Source of the DNA: Streptomyces ortus
GTDB lineage: Bacteria; Actinomycetota; Actinomycetes; Streptomycetales; Streptomycetaceae
DNA: 64,000 nucleotides
Assembly (NCBI RefSeq): GCF_026341275.1
Contig: NZ_JAIFZO010000002.1
Span: 3,750,118 to 3,814,117, forward strand
Direction of reading: 5' to 3'
Shown here: positions 1-8,321 of the stretch, piece after piece
Numbering within the stretch: position 1 is the first letter of the stretch
How the letters are laid out: every line of letters begins with the position of its first letter
Program-made: the position numbers and the translations under genes
The notes under the pieces: model-generated
Told to the model about the DNA's origin: nothing
Databases searched by the model: none
Seen by the model: the letters and a program-made list of their open reading frames with translations, nothing else

Positions 1-899
1 TGTACGACGGAATCCCGCACGGTGGGGCGTACACGACAGGCGAACTGACCGGCCTGGTCCGGTACGCCGCCGCGCGGGGCGTCACCGTCGTGCCGGAGAT
101 AGAGATGCCGGGTCATGTACGTGCCGCACTCGCCGCTTGTCCCTCCCTGGGCAACCACCCCGGGCGCACCCTCGGCGTGTGGACGCGCTGGGGTGTGTGC
201 GACACCGTCCTCGGTGTCCACGACGAGGTCCTCGACTTCTGCCGCGGTGTCCTCGACGAGGTCATGGACGTCTTCCCCTCGCCGTACATCCACCTCGGCG
301 GCGAGGAGTGCCCGACCCACGAGTGGACGCACAGCGCCGCCGCACGTGAACGGGTGGCGGCGGAGGGCCTGCCGGGTCCCGAGGCACTGCACGGCTGGTT
401 CCTCGGGAAGATCGGCGAGCATGTCGTCAAGAACGGGCGCAGACCGGTCGGCTGGGCCGAGACCGGCGCCGAACTGCCCCCCGAGTTCACCGTGATGACC
501 TGGCGCGATCCGGCCCACACCCTGACGGCGGCCCGCCGCGGCCACTCGGTGATCAACGCGCATCACCGGGCCACCTATCTCGACTACGCCCAGTCCGACG
601 GCCCGGACGAGCCGCCCGCCCAGCCCGGAGCCGTGGTCGATCTGCGGGCCGTCCACGCCCACGACCCGGTGCCCGAGAAGGCGGACGCCGAGGCCGCCGG
701 GCGGGTGCTCGGCACGCAGGCCCAGCTGTGGACCGAGTTCGTCAGGACGCCCGCACACATCGAATACCTCACCTATCCACGGCTGTGTGCCCTCGCGGAG
801 CGCGGCTGGAGCGGCGCCACCGACTGGTCCGACTTCCGGTCCCGGATCGACGGACACACGGCCCGGCTCGACGCACTCGGCGTCCCCCACCACCCCTGA
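1..899 (+). CDS. Beta-N-acetylhexosaminidase, GH20 (C-terminal part, 5' end outside window)
   Basis: The reading frame is open from base 3 and ends with TGA at 897-899, giving 298 visible residues of a longer protein. The visible part is the second half of a GH20 (beta/alpha)8 barrel: a GGAYT stretch, then the family block VVPEIEMPGH, then HLGGEECP, and a late Trp-rich region (QAQLWTEF, ERGWSG) of the substrate pocket. GH20 enzymes remove terminal GlcNAc or GalNAc from chitooligosaccharides or glycoconjugates by substrate-assisted catalysis. In characterised members the catalytic pair is Asp-Glu (GGDE); here it reads Glu-Glu (GGEE), so the residue that orients the acetamido group is replaced by the longer homologue. 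The next gene, a CBM3-GH16 protein, starts 44 bases downstream on the same strand, so the two may be co-transcribed as polysaccharide-degrading enzymes. Signal peptide and N-terminal domain cannot be judged. Confidence 0.88.
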   Translation, partial: YDGIPHGGAYTTGELTGLVRYAAARGVTVVPEIEMPGHVRAALAACPSLGNHPGRTLGVWTRWGVCDTVLGVHDEVLDFCRGVLDEVMDVFPSPYIHLGGEECPTHEWTHSAAARERVAAEGLPGPEALHGWFLGKIGEHVVKNGRRPVGWAETGAELPPEFTVMTWRDPAHTLTAARRGHSVINAHHRATYLDYAQSDGPDEPPAQPGAVVDLRAVHAHDPVPEKADAEAAGRVLGTQAQLWTEFVRTPAHIEYLTYPRLCALAERGWSGATDWSDFRSRIDGHTARLDALGVPHHP

Positions 900-943
900 C
901 CTCACCCCCCACCGGCCTCACCCCCTACTGGAGAGGAACCACC

Positions 944-2371
944 ATGAGATTCGCGAAGAACCGGCTGCGCGCCACCGCACACACCGCCGTCGCGGTGGCC
1001 CTGGGCGCCGCCGCGCTCACCGCACTCCCGGCCACCGCGAGCGCGGCTGCCGACGGACTCAGCGTCCAGTACCGTACGAGCGCGACCGGAGCGGGCGCCG
1101 ACCAGTCCGAGCCGTGGCTCAAGGTGAAGAACACCGGTACCGCGACCGTGCAGTTGAGCAGCGTCAAGGTCCGGTACTACTTCAAGGCCGACTCCGCGAG
1201 CGCGAACTACCGCTTCGCCTGCTCCTGGGCCGTCAAGGGCTGCGCCAACGTCACGGGGACGTTCGGCACGCTCGCCAACCCGACCGCCACGGCCGACCGC
1301 TATCTGGAGATCGGCTTCACCTCGGGGGCCGGCTCGCTCGCCCCGGGCGCCGACACCGGCGATCTTCAACTGCGCTTCTACCAGTCGTCATGGGCGTCGC
1401 TCGACCAGAGCGACGACTACTCCTTCGGCGCCTCCCAGACGTCGTACGGCGACTGGTCCAAGGTGACCGCGCAGCTGGGCGGCACCACCGTGTGGGGCCA
1501 GGCACCCGCGGGCAACGGGCCGACGGATCCGCCCACCGACCCGCCGACCGATCCCCCGGCCGACGCCGCCACGCTGTTCGACGACTTCAACTACAGCGGC
1601 TACAGCGATCCGCGGATCTCGGCGAACGGCTGGAACGTACGCTCCAACTCCGGTGGCCCCGGGGTGCCGGGCGCCACCTGGGCTCCCGACAAGGTCACCT
1701 TCGCCACCACGGGCGGCAACTCCGTCATGAACCTGGAGACCTCGACCGCCGGCACCGCGGCGAGCACCAAGCAGACGGAGATCCTCACCAAGGCGACGAA
1801 GTTCAAGAACGGCACCTACGCGGCCCGGGTCCGGTTCAACGACGCGCCCAAGTACGGTCCGGACGGCGACCGCCTCGTCCAGACGTTCTTCACCATCAAC
1901 GACCTCAAGGCACCGCTGGCGGACGACTACTCCGAGTACGACTTCGAGTACCTGCCCAACGGCGGCTGGGGCGAGCCGTCCAACATCCTCTACACGACGT
2001 CCTGGGAGACCTACCAGGCCGAGCCGTGGGTGGCGGTCAACGAGCACACCGAGGCGAGGCGGAGCTTCAGCGGCTGGCACGACCTGGTGCTGACCATCGA
2101 CAACAACAGCATCAAGTACTACATCGACGGACAGCTCTTCGGTACGCACGGCTCCGCGTACCTGCCGGAGCGGCCCATGTCGATCAACTTCAACCAGTGG
2201 CTGATCGACCTCGCGGGTCAGACCAGCACCACCGCGCGGGCGTACGACCAGCAGGTCGACTACGTCCTGCACGTGAAGGACCAGGTCCTCACACCGGCGC
2301 AGGTCACCACGAGGCTGAACGCCTACCGCAGCGCGGGCACCACCTTCCAGGACACCGTGCCCGGCAGCTGA
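944..2371 (+). CDS. Secreted CBM3-GH16 endoglucanase-like protein
   Basis: 475 residues starting at ATG 944, preceded by GAGAGG at 931-936. Residues 1 to about 35 form a Sec signal peptide (basic n-region, long Ala/Leu/Val core, ATASAA cleavage region). Residues about 37-185 match a family 3 carbohydrate-binding module, with signature pieces VRYYF, TADRYLEIGF and DDYSF. A short repeat linker of PTDP units follows (about 190-205). Residues about 207-440 are GH16-like: the catalytic motif E-x-D-x-E is present in SEYDFEY, which supplies nucleophile and acid/base for retaining hydrolysis of beta-1,3/1,4-glucans or related polymers. The exact substrate cannot be read from the sequence. An extracellular polysaccharidase that binds cellulose or another crystalline glucan is the likely role, and it follows a GH20 gene closely. 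A longer in-frame start at 728 is rejected because it lies inside the GH20 gene and lacks a signal peptide. Confidence 0.87.
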   Translation: MRFAKNRLRATAHTAVAVALGAAALTALPATASAAADGLSVQYRTSATGAGADQSEPWLKVKNTGTATVQLSSVKVRYYFKADSASANYRFACSWAVKGCANVTGTFGTLANPTATADRYLEIGFTSGAGSLAPGADTGDLQLRFYQSSWASLDQSDDYSFGASQTSYGDWSKVTAQLGGTTVWGQAPAGNGPTDPPTDPPTDPPADAATLFDDFNYSGYSDPRISANGWNVRSNSGGPGVPGATWAPDKVTFATTGGNSVMNLETSTAGTAASTKQTEILTKATKFKNGTYAARVRFNDAPKYGPDGDRLVQTFFTINDLKAPLADDYSEYDFEYLPNGGWGEPSNILYTTSWETYQAEPWVAVNEHTEARRSFSGWHDLVLTIDNNSIKYYIDGQLFGTHGSAYLPERPMSINFNQWLIDLAGQTSTTARAYDQQVDYVLHVKDQVLTPAQVTTRLNAYRSAGTTFQDTVPGS

Positions 2372-2395
2372 CAGCCCCTCTCCGCGCGCCCGTGG

Positions 2396-4033
2396 TCAGA
2401 AGCCGACGTCCGCCGGCCGGTAGGCAGGCGGACGTCGGACCCCACTGGCCTGCTCGTAGGCGTGGGCGAGCCGGAGCAGGACCGGTTCGCTCCACGCCGT
2501 GCCCATGAACGTCAGCCCGACGGGCAGGCCGAACGCGAAGCCGGCCGGGACGCTGACGGCGGGGTATCCCGCGAGCGCGGCGGGTGTCGAGGCCCCTCCG
2601 CCGTAGCTGTCCCCGCGGATCAGGTCGATCTTCGCGGGCGGCCCGGTGGTGGGCATCACCAGTGCGTCCAGGCGGTACCGGCGCAGCGCCGCGTCGATGC
2701 CCTCGGCGCGTGAGAGGCGGTGGTTGGTGGCCAGCGCCTGTCGGTACTCGCGTTCGCCGAAGTCCAGTGCGTGCACGGCCTCCAGGCCGTCCTGTCGCAC
2801 ATAGCGCAGCTCGCGGTCGGCGTGTTCGCGGTTGAACGCGATCAACTCCGCGAGGTCCCGCGGGTGGTCACCGGGGGCGGCGGCCAGGTAGCCGTTGAGG
2901 GCGCGCTTGACCTCGTACGCCTGGACGATCATCGAGCTGGGCAGGTCCTCCAGTCGCTCGGCGGTCGGGATGTCGGCCGGGTCGACCACGGTCGCCCCGG
3001 CCTCGCGCAGGGTGGCGATCGCGCGTTCCGCGATGTCGTCGGCGTGGTGGCTGTAGCCGAAGTACACCGTGCGCGGTACGCCGATCCGTGCTCCCTTGAG
3101 CCCGTCGTCGTCGAGGAAGCGAGTGTAGTCGCGGTGGAAGTGGCCGCGGCTCGCCCTGGTCGCCGGATCACGGTCGTCGACCCCGACGAGGACGCCGAGG
3201 AGGATCGCGGCGTCGCGGACCGTGCGGGCGATCGGGCCGACGCTGTCCTGGCTCGGCACGCCGGGGATCACCCCGCCGCGGCCCACCAGACCGACGGTGG
3301 GCTTCACCCCGACCACGCAGTTGGCCGAGGAGGGGTCGATGATGGAGCCGTTGGTCTCGGTGCCGATCGCGGCGGCACACAGGCCGGCCGCGGCGGCGAC
3401 CGCGCTCCCGGAGCTCGACTCGTTCGGTGACCGGTCCAGCTTGTAGGGGTTGCGGGTCTGCCCGCCGCGGGCGCTCCAGCCCGCGTGGTGGGTCAGTGAC
3501 ATGCCGCCCGCCCACTCGCTGAGGTTGGTCTTGCCGAGGATGACCGCACCGGCCGCGCGCAGTCTGGCCGCGACCGTGGCGTCGGCCGCCGGACGCAGGC
3601 CCCGCAGGGCGAGCGACCCGGCCGTGGTGTGCATCCGGTCCGCGGTCTCCACCAGGTCCTTGAGCAGCACGGGCATACCGTGCAGGGGTTTGCCGGGGTC
3701 GCCCTCGGCGTCCAGGCGCCGGGCCTCCCGCAGGGCGTCGGGGTTCACCTCGATCACGGAGTGCAGGAACGGGTCGACACGTTCGACGCGTTCCAGGTAG
3801 TGGCGGGTGAGCCGTTCGGCGTCGAGCCGTCCGTCAGCCATCCGTCGGCGCAGTTCGGTGATGTCCAGCTCGTGCGGTGCCGGGGCCGGCGCGTGGCGCG
3901 TGCCGCTCGCGGTACGGGCCTGGGCCGCGGTCCCGCCGAGCAGGGGTGTGGCGGCCACGGCGGTGCCCAGTGCGAGCACGGTGCGGCGGGGTGTGTCGGT
4001 CCGGTCCGTTCGGTGCGGCTCCTGGGACGTCAT
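2396..4033 (-). CDS. Tat-exported amidase signature family protein
   Basis: 545 residues from ATG at 4033. The N-terminus has a twin-arginine signal (RRTVLAL followed by an Ala/Leu core and an AQA cleavage-like site near residue 40), so export in folded form is expected. The mature part carries the amidase signature catalytic triad Ser-cisSer-Lys: the Lys in PVLLKDLVE, a Ser in the Gly/Ser-rich stretch NESSSGSAVA, and the nucleophile Ser in GTETNGSIID. Length is normal for the family, which hydrolyses carboxylic amides; the substrate is unknown. The Gly/Ser loop is poorer in Gly than the usual GGSSGG. It is convergent with the CBM3-GH16 gene, 24 bases apart, and is transcribed in the same direction as the GlxA-type regulator upstream (123 bases apart), which may or may not control it. 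The Shine-Dalgarno before 4033 is weak, so the exact start is less certain. Confidence 0.87.
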   Translation of the reverse strand: MTSQEPHRTDRTDTPRRTVLALGTAVAATPLLGGTAAQARTASGTRHAPAPAPHELDITELRRRMADGRLDAERLTRHYLERVERVDPFLHSVIEVNPDALREARRLDAEGDPGKPLHGMPVLLKDLVETADRMHTTAGSLALRGLRPAADATVAARLRAAGAVILGKTNLSEWAGGMSLTHHAGWSARGGQTRNPYKLDRSPNESSSGSAVAAAAGLCAAAIGTETNGSIIDPSSANCVVGVKPTVGLVGRGGVIPGVPSQDSVGPIARTVRDAAILLGVLVGVDDRDPATRASRGHFHRDYTRFLDDDGLKGARIGVPRTVYFGYSHHADDIAERAIATLREAGATVVDPADIPTAERLEDLPSSMIVQAYEVKRALNGYLAAAPGDHPRDLAELIAFNREHADRELRYVRQDGLEAVHALDFGEREYRQALATNHRLSRAEGIDAALRRYRLDALVMPTTGPPAKIDLIRGDSYGGGASTPAALAGYPAVSVPAGFAFGLPVGLTFMGTAWSEPVLLRLAHAYEQASGVRRPPAYRPADVGF

Positions 4034-4156
4034 GCACCAGAACGGTAGAGACGCGGCGGGCGTTTCTCGCTCCGGCTGTCCCCCGCTTCCGTGCTGCGAG
4101 CAGCCCCCTGCGGCGGCGGGGGACAGCCGGAGGGTCGGAAAGACCTTCCGGTGCGT

Positions 4157-5122
4157 TCAGGACGGCCGTGAGCGGAAGGTGCGGCGGTAGGTGTCCGGCG
4201 GTACGCCGAGCGTGTGGTTGAAGTGGCGGCGCAGCGTCGTGGCCGTACCCATGCCGGTGGCCTCCGCGACGGCCTCGACACCGCTGTCGGTGGTCTCCAG
4301 CAACTCCTGGGCGCGGCGGATGCGTTGGGACAGGAGCCACTGCAGCGGGGTGGTGCCGGTCGCCGCTCTGAAGTGACGGCCGAGATGGCGTGCGCTCATC
4401 CCTGCCCGGCGTGCCAGGTCGTCCACGGTCAGCGGCTGGTCGAGGCGTTCGATCACCCAGGGCAGCAGGGCGGCGAGCGGGTGGTCGTCGCGGGCGGGTA
4501 CGGGCGCGGCGACGAACTGGGCCTGGCCGCCGGCCCGGTGCGGCGGTACGACCAGGCGGCGGGCCACCGCGTTGGCGACGGCCGAACCGTGGTCGCGGCG
4601 GACGAGGTGGAGGCACAGGTCCATCGCGGCGGCCTTGCCGGCGGAGGTGAGCACGCTGCCGTTGTCCACGTAGAGCACGTCCGGGTCGACCTGTACGCGG
4701 GGGTGGCGGGCGGCGAGTACGTCGGTGTGCGCCCAGTGCGTGGTGGCGCGCCTGCCGTCCAGCAGTCCGGCGGCGGCCAGCACGAAGGCGCCCGTGCACA
4801 GGGAAGCCACCCGTGCGCCCGCCTCGTGGGCCGCGCGCACCGCGTCGACCAGTTCGCCGGGCGGGTCCTCGTCGACGTCGGCCCAGGCCGGAACGAGGAC
4901 CGTGTCGGCGTGCGGCAGCCGGTCGAGCCCGTGGTCGGGCTCCAGCCGGAACCGGCCGACCCGTACGGCGGCGGACCCGCAGACCTCGACGTCGTACCAG
5001 GGGACGTCCACTCCCGCCGGGGCGCTGCCGAACACCTCGCAGGCCACGGACAGTTCGAAGTGCAGCATCCCCTCGGTGGCGACCACCGCGACAGAACCCA
5101 TGTCCGTAATTGTACGGGGCAT
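4157..5122 (-). CDS. GlxA-family AraC-type transcriptional regulator
   Basis: About 321 residues if started at ATG 5122; an in-frame GTG at 5140 and ATG at 5101 are alternatives, and GGAA a few bases before 5122 favours that start. Residues about 8-175 form a DJ-1/PfpI-like class I glutamine amidotransferase fold with the nucleophile-elbow stretch VASLCTGAFVLAAAG and TTHWAHTD after it. In GlxA regulators this domain senses a ligand rather than acting as an enzyme. The C-terminal 100 residues contain two AraC-type helix-turn-helix motifs (VDDLARRAGMSARHLGRHF and VEAVAEATGMGTATTLRRHF). It is divergent from the saccharopine-dehydrogenase-like gene at 5224, leaving about 100 bases of shared promoter, so that gene is a reasonable target. 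The inducer is unknown. Confidence 0.9.
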   Translation of the reverse strand: MPRTITDMGSVAVVATEGMLHFELSVACEVFGSAPAGVDVPWYDVEVCGSAAVRVGRFRLEPDHGLDRLPHADTVLVPAWADVDEDPPGELVDAVRAAHEAGARVASLCTGAFVLAAAGLLDGRRATTHWAHTDVLAARHPRVQVDPDVLYVDNGSVLTSAGKAAAMDLCLHLVRRDHGSAVANAVARRLVVPPHRAGGQAQFVAAPVPARDDHPLAALLPWVIERLDQPLTVDDLARRAGMSARHLGRHFRAATGTTPLQWLLSQRIRRAQELLETTDSGVEAVAEATGMGTATTLRRHFNHTLGVPPDTYRRTFRSRPS

Positions 5123-5223
5123 GTCGTTCCGGACACTCACGAGCGGACACCCGCACCGGCCAGGATGATCACAGCGGATCCGGACAACGGATCCCGATGG
5201 GCCTTCTAGTACGGGGAGCAGTC

Positions 5224-6261
5224 ATGAAACCGGGTTCGGGGCACAGGGTGACGGTGTTCGGCGCGTACGGGCACACCGGGCGGTTCGTGGTGGCGGAGCT
5301 GCTGAGGCGCGGGTTCGTCCCGGTCCTCTCCGGCCGCGACGCGGACAAGCTGCGGGCGCTGGCGGCAGCCCGTCCCGGGCCGGACGTCCGGCCCGCGTCG
5401 GTGGACGATCCGGCCGCGCTCGACCGCGCCCTGGCCGGTGCGGCGGCGGTGGTCAACTGCGCCGGGCCGTTCACCACCACGGCCGCTCCCGTGATCGAGG
5501 CGGCCCTGCGCGCCGGGATCCCGTACGTCGACGTGGCGGCCGAGATCGAGGCGAACGCCGACACGCTCGCGCACTTCGACGACCGCGCCCGCGCCGCCGG
5601 CACCGTGGTCGTGCCCGCGATGGCCTTCTTCGGCGGACTCGGCGATCTGCTGGTCACCGCGGCCATGGGTGACTGGACCGGGGCCGACGAGGCACACATC
5701 GCCTACGGGCTGAGCGGCTGGCACCCCACCACCGGGACGCGTGTCGCGGGCGCCGCCGTGCAGGCGCGGCGCGAGGGACGGCGCGTGCGCCACCGGCGGG
5801 GGCGCCTCGAGTACCACCGCGACGACCTGCCCACCCTCGACTGGCACTTTCCCGCTCCGTTGGGCACGCGGGCCGTCATCGGGGAGTTCACGATGGCCGA
5901 TGTCGTCACCGTCCCCAGCCATCTGGCCATCCCCGAGGTGCGCACCTACATGACCACGGAGGCGGCCGGTGACCTGGCGGCCCCGGACACTCCGGCGCCC
6001 ACCGCCGTCGACAGCGGCGGGCGGTCCGCGCAGACCTTCCTCGTCGATGTCCTCGTACGGTCCGGCGGCACCGAGCGCCGTGCCACCGCCGCGGGGCAGG
6101 ACATCTACGCCGTCACCGCGCCCCTCGCCGTGGAGGCCGTCCGGCGCGTCCTGGACGGACGGACCGGCAGGACGGGTGTCGCCTTCGCAGGTGCTGTCTT
6201 CGACGCCCCCGACTTCCTCGACGCGCTCGCCCCGCACATCACGTACACGACGACGAAGTAG
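5224..6261 (+). CDS. Saccharopine dehydrogenase-like / trans-acting enoyl reductase family protein
   Basis: 345 residues from ATG 5224, preceded by GGGGAG at a good distance. The N-terminus has a Rossmann nucleotide-binding start, VTVFGAYGHTGRFVVAELL, followed by a basic SGRDADKL where NADPH-type enzymes bind the 2'-phosphate. The pattern through residue 130 (VNCAGPF, GIPYVDVAAE) is that of the saccharopine-dehydrogenase-like family, which in actinomycetes includes trans-acting enoyl reductases and many uncharacterised oxidoreductases. Substrate is unknown. An upstream in-frame extension exists to 5110 but overlaps the divergent regulator's promoter region and has no ribosome-binding site. 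The divergent GlxA-type regulator next door is a likely controller. Confidence 0.8.
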   Translation: MKPGSGHRVTVFGAYGHTGRFVVAELLRRGFVPVLSGRDADKLRALAAARPGPDVRPASVDDPAALDRALAGAAAVVNCAGPFTTTAAPVIEAALRAGIPYVDVAAEIEANADTLAHFDDRARAAGTVVVPAMAFFGGLGDLLVTAAMGDWTGADEAHIAYGLSGWHPTTGTRVAGAAVQARREGRRVRHRRGRLEYHRDDLPTLDWHFPAPLGTRAVIGEFTMADVVTVPSHLAIPEVRTYMTTEAAGDLAAPDTPAPTAVDSGGRSAQTFLVDVLVRSGGTERRATAAGQDIYAVTAPLAVEAVRRVLDGRTGRTGVAFAGAVFDAPDFLDALAPHITYTTTK

Positions 6262-6404
6262 CCTCCGGCGACGGAGCTTCGGGCGGCAACTACCCACCGG
6301 CGTACAGCGATTGCTTCTATGCATAGGGTGTGGGCTGCGACAGCCGCCCGCGCAGGTGCGGCGGTCACGCACGAGAACGCAGTCGAGGGGAAAACCGCCG
6401 TCCG

Positions 6405-7472
6405 ATGAACCAGATCCTGTTTGCCGGGGCCATAGGCCTGTTCCTGACACTCGGCGGCACACCACTGCTGATCAAGCTGCTGGCCCGCAAGGGCTACGGC
6501 CAGTTCATCCGTGACGACGGACCCCGCGGGCATCACGGCAAGCGCGGCACGCCCACCATGGGCGGCATCGCCTTCATCCTGGCCACCCTCGCCGCGTACG
6601 CCCTGACCAAGGTCATCACCGGTGAGCCGCCGACGTTCCCCGGTGTGCTGGTGCTGTTCCTGATGGCGGGCATGGGTGTCGTCGGGTTCCTCGACGACTA
6701 CATCAAGATCGTGAAGCGGCGTTCGCTGGGACTGCGGGCCGGTGCCAAGATGGCGGGCCAGCTGATCGTCGGCATCCTGTTCGCCGTCCTGGCGATCCGG
6801 TTCGCCGACGACCGCGGACTGACACCCGCCTCGCTGAAGCTGTCGTTCGTGACCGATTTCGGCTGGACCATCGGCCCGGTGCTGTTCGTCGTATGGGCCC
6901 TGTTCATGATCCTGGCCATGTCCAACGGCGTGAACCTGACGGACGGCCTGGACGGACTGGCCACCGGTGCCTCGGCGATGGTCCTCGCCGGTTACACCTT
7001 CATCGGGCTGTGGCAGTTCCAGAACTCGTGTGCCAACGCGATGAACCTCACCGATCCCGGCTCCTGCATCGAGGTGCGCGATCCGCTCGACCTGGCCGTC
7101 GTCGCCTCCGCGCTGATGGGTGCCTGTATCGGGTTCCTCTGGTGGAACACGTCACCCGCCAAGATCTTCATGGGTGACACCGGTTCGCTCGCCCTCGGCG
7201 GGGCGCTTGCGGGGCTCGCCATCTGCTCGCGCACCCAACTGCTGCTCGCCCTGCTGGGCGGGCTCTTCGTGCTGATCACCCTGTCCGTGGTCATCCAGGT
7301 GGGCTCGTTCAAGCTGACCGGCAAGCGGGTCTTCAAGATGGCCCCGCTGCAGCACCACTTCGAACTCAAGGGCTGGTCCGAGGTGCTGGTCGTGGTCCGT
7401 TTCTGGACCATCCAGGGGATCTGCGTCATCCTCGGGATCGGCGTGTTCTACGCGGGCTGGGTGGCGGGCTGA
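6405..7472 (+). CDS. mraY: Phospho-N-acetylmuramoyl-pentapeptide-transferase (stand-alone MraY)
   Basis: 355 residues, ATG at 6405. MraY transfers phospho-MurNAc-pentapeptide to undecaprenyl phosphate at the inner face of the membrane, forming lipid I. About ten hydrophobic segments are present and the family motifs are intact: FLDDYIK near residue 90, NLTDGLDGLA near 170, FMGDTGS near 255 and the PLQHHFELKGWSE loop near 320. Length is normal. The unusual part is the context: no murE, murF, murD, ftsW or other division and cell-wall cluster gene is adjacent, so this is probably a second, stand-alone copy. Such copies could add capacity or confer tolerance to nucleoside antibiotics that target MraY, but that is inference. 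A 10-bp AT-rich palindrome (CTATGCATAG, 6317-6326) lies in the upstream region and may be part of a promoter or operator. Confidence 0.93.
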   Translation: MNQILFAGAIGLFLTLGGTPLLIKLLARKGYGQFIRDDGPRGHHGKRGTPTMGGIAFILATLAAYALTKVITGEPPTFPGVLVLFLMAGMGVVGFLDDYIKIVKRRSLGLRAGAKMAGQLIVGILFAVLAIRFADDRGLTPASLKLSFVTDFGWTIGPVLFVVWALFMILAMSNGVNLTDGLDGLATGASAMVLAGYTFIGLWQFQNSCANAMNLTDPGSCIEVRDPLDLAVVASALMGACIGFLWWNTSPAKIFMGDTGSLALGGALAGLAICSRTQLLLALLGGLFVLITLSVVIQVGSFKLTGKRVFKMAPLQHHFELKGWSEVLVVVRFWTIQGICVILGIGVFYAGWVAG

Positions 7473-7502
7473 GGACCCGCCTCGTCCGAGGGGGGCCGGC
7501 GC

Positions 7503-8165
7503 CTATTTCACATGCCCGGTGAACACGGCGGTCTCCGATTCGTAGTCGGGCGCGACCTCCACCTGTAAGTACTCCTGGTCCTTGGGGAGTTCGCAGGCCC
7601 AGACGACGGAGAGGGAGCGGCCGGCGAGAACGCGGGTCTCGGGGAGCCCGTCGAGCCCTTCGTCGAAGATGGCGTCCCCTTCCTTGCCCTCGTCGCCGTA
7701 GGCGCAGTTGACGCTGAGTTCGTCGGCGCTGACGCCGGCGTCGGAATCGTTCACGATCTTGATGGTGAACTTGGCGTACGGCGTGTTCGCCGGGGACGCG
7801 TAGTCGCCGGACACGCCCCGCGAGAACTTCGACAGGCTCACTTCCACGTCGTTCTCGTAGGAGACCGCCTCGGTGAGGCCGTGGACGCCGTCGCCGGACT
7901 CCTCGGCGACCGGTTCGGTGTCGTGGCCGGCCGCGGCGGGCGCGTCGTCGGCCGGCGCGACCTCGGTGACCGTGACGGTCGGGCCCGGTGTGGCCGCGCC
8001 GTCACGGCTGCCGCTCACCGCGATGCCCGTGGCGACCACGGCGACGACGACGGCAGCCGCGGAGCCGATGACGACCGCGTTCGAGGGGTTCCTCTTCACC
8101 GGTGGCGGGGACTCGGGCGGGCGCGGGGATTCCGGCATGAGTGGCGGTGTCGAGTCGTGGCCCAT
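7503..8165 (-). CDS. Membrane-anchored hypothetical protein
   Basis: 220 residues if started at ATG 8165, which has AGGGGG just upstream on the minus strand; an in-frame ATG ten codons further up lacks this. The first 30 residues are Pro/Ser-rich and cytoplasmic, residues about 36-60 form one transmembrane helix (AVVIGSAAAVVVAVVATGIAV), and a Thr/Ala/Pro-rich linker leads to an extracellular C-terminal domain of about 120 residues that looks beta-rich and resembles DUF4352-type immunoglobulin-like domains (FTIKIVNDSDAGV). I do not recognise a defined family. Codon 200 is TTA, which in Streptomyces makes translation depend on the bldA tRNA. The gene is convergent with the stand-alone mraY. Confidence 0.75.
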   Translation of the reverse strand: MGHDSTPPLMPESPRPPESPPPVKRNPSNAVVIGSAAAVVVAVVATGIAVSGSRDGAATPGPTVTVTEVAPADDAPAAAGHDTEPVAEESGDGVHGLTEAVSYENDVEVSLSKFSRGVSGDYASPANTPYAKFTIKIVNDSDAGVSADELSVNCAYGDEGKEGDAIFDEGLDGLPETRVLAGRSLSVVWACELPKDQEYLQVEVAPDYESETAVFTGHVK

Positions 8166-8321
8166 GTGTCCCCCTGTGTGGTGCTGCCGAGGCATGCATC
8201 ATGACGTTGCGAGCGGGACTTGTGGACCCTCTGTGGCCAAATAGTTCCCCTGGTGCCACTCCCCCCTGGCGCGCCGGCGCTGTCCGATTCCCGCGCCGGC
8301 CGGCCGGGCGTGGGCGTCGGT

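Noticed and set aside
2396..3430. Long open frames opposite the amidase gene and opposite many other genes.
   Set aside because: High GC at third positions opens antisense frames; they lack ribosome sites and family motifs and are shadows of the listed genes.
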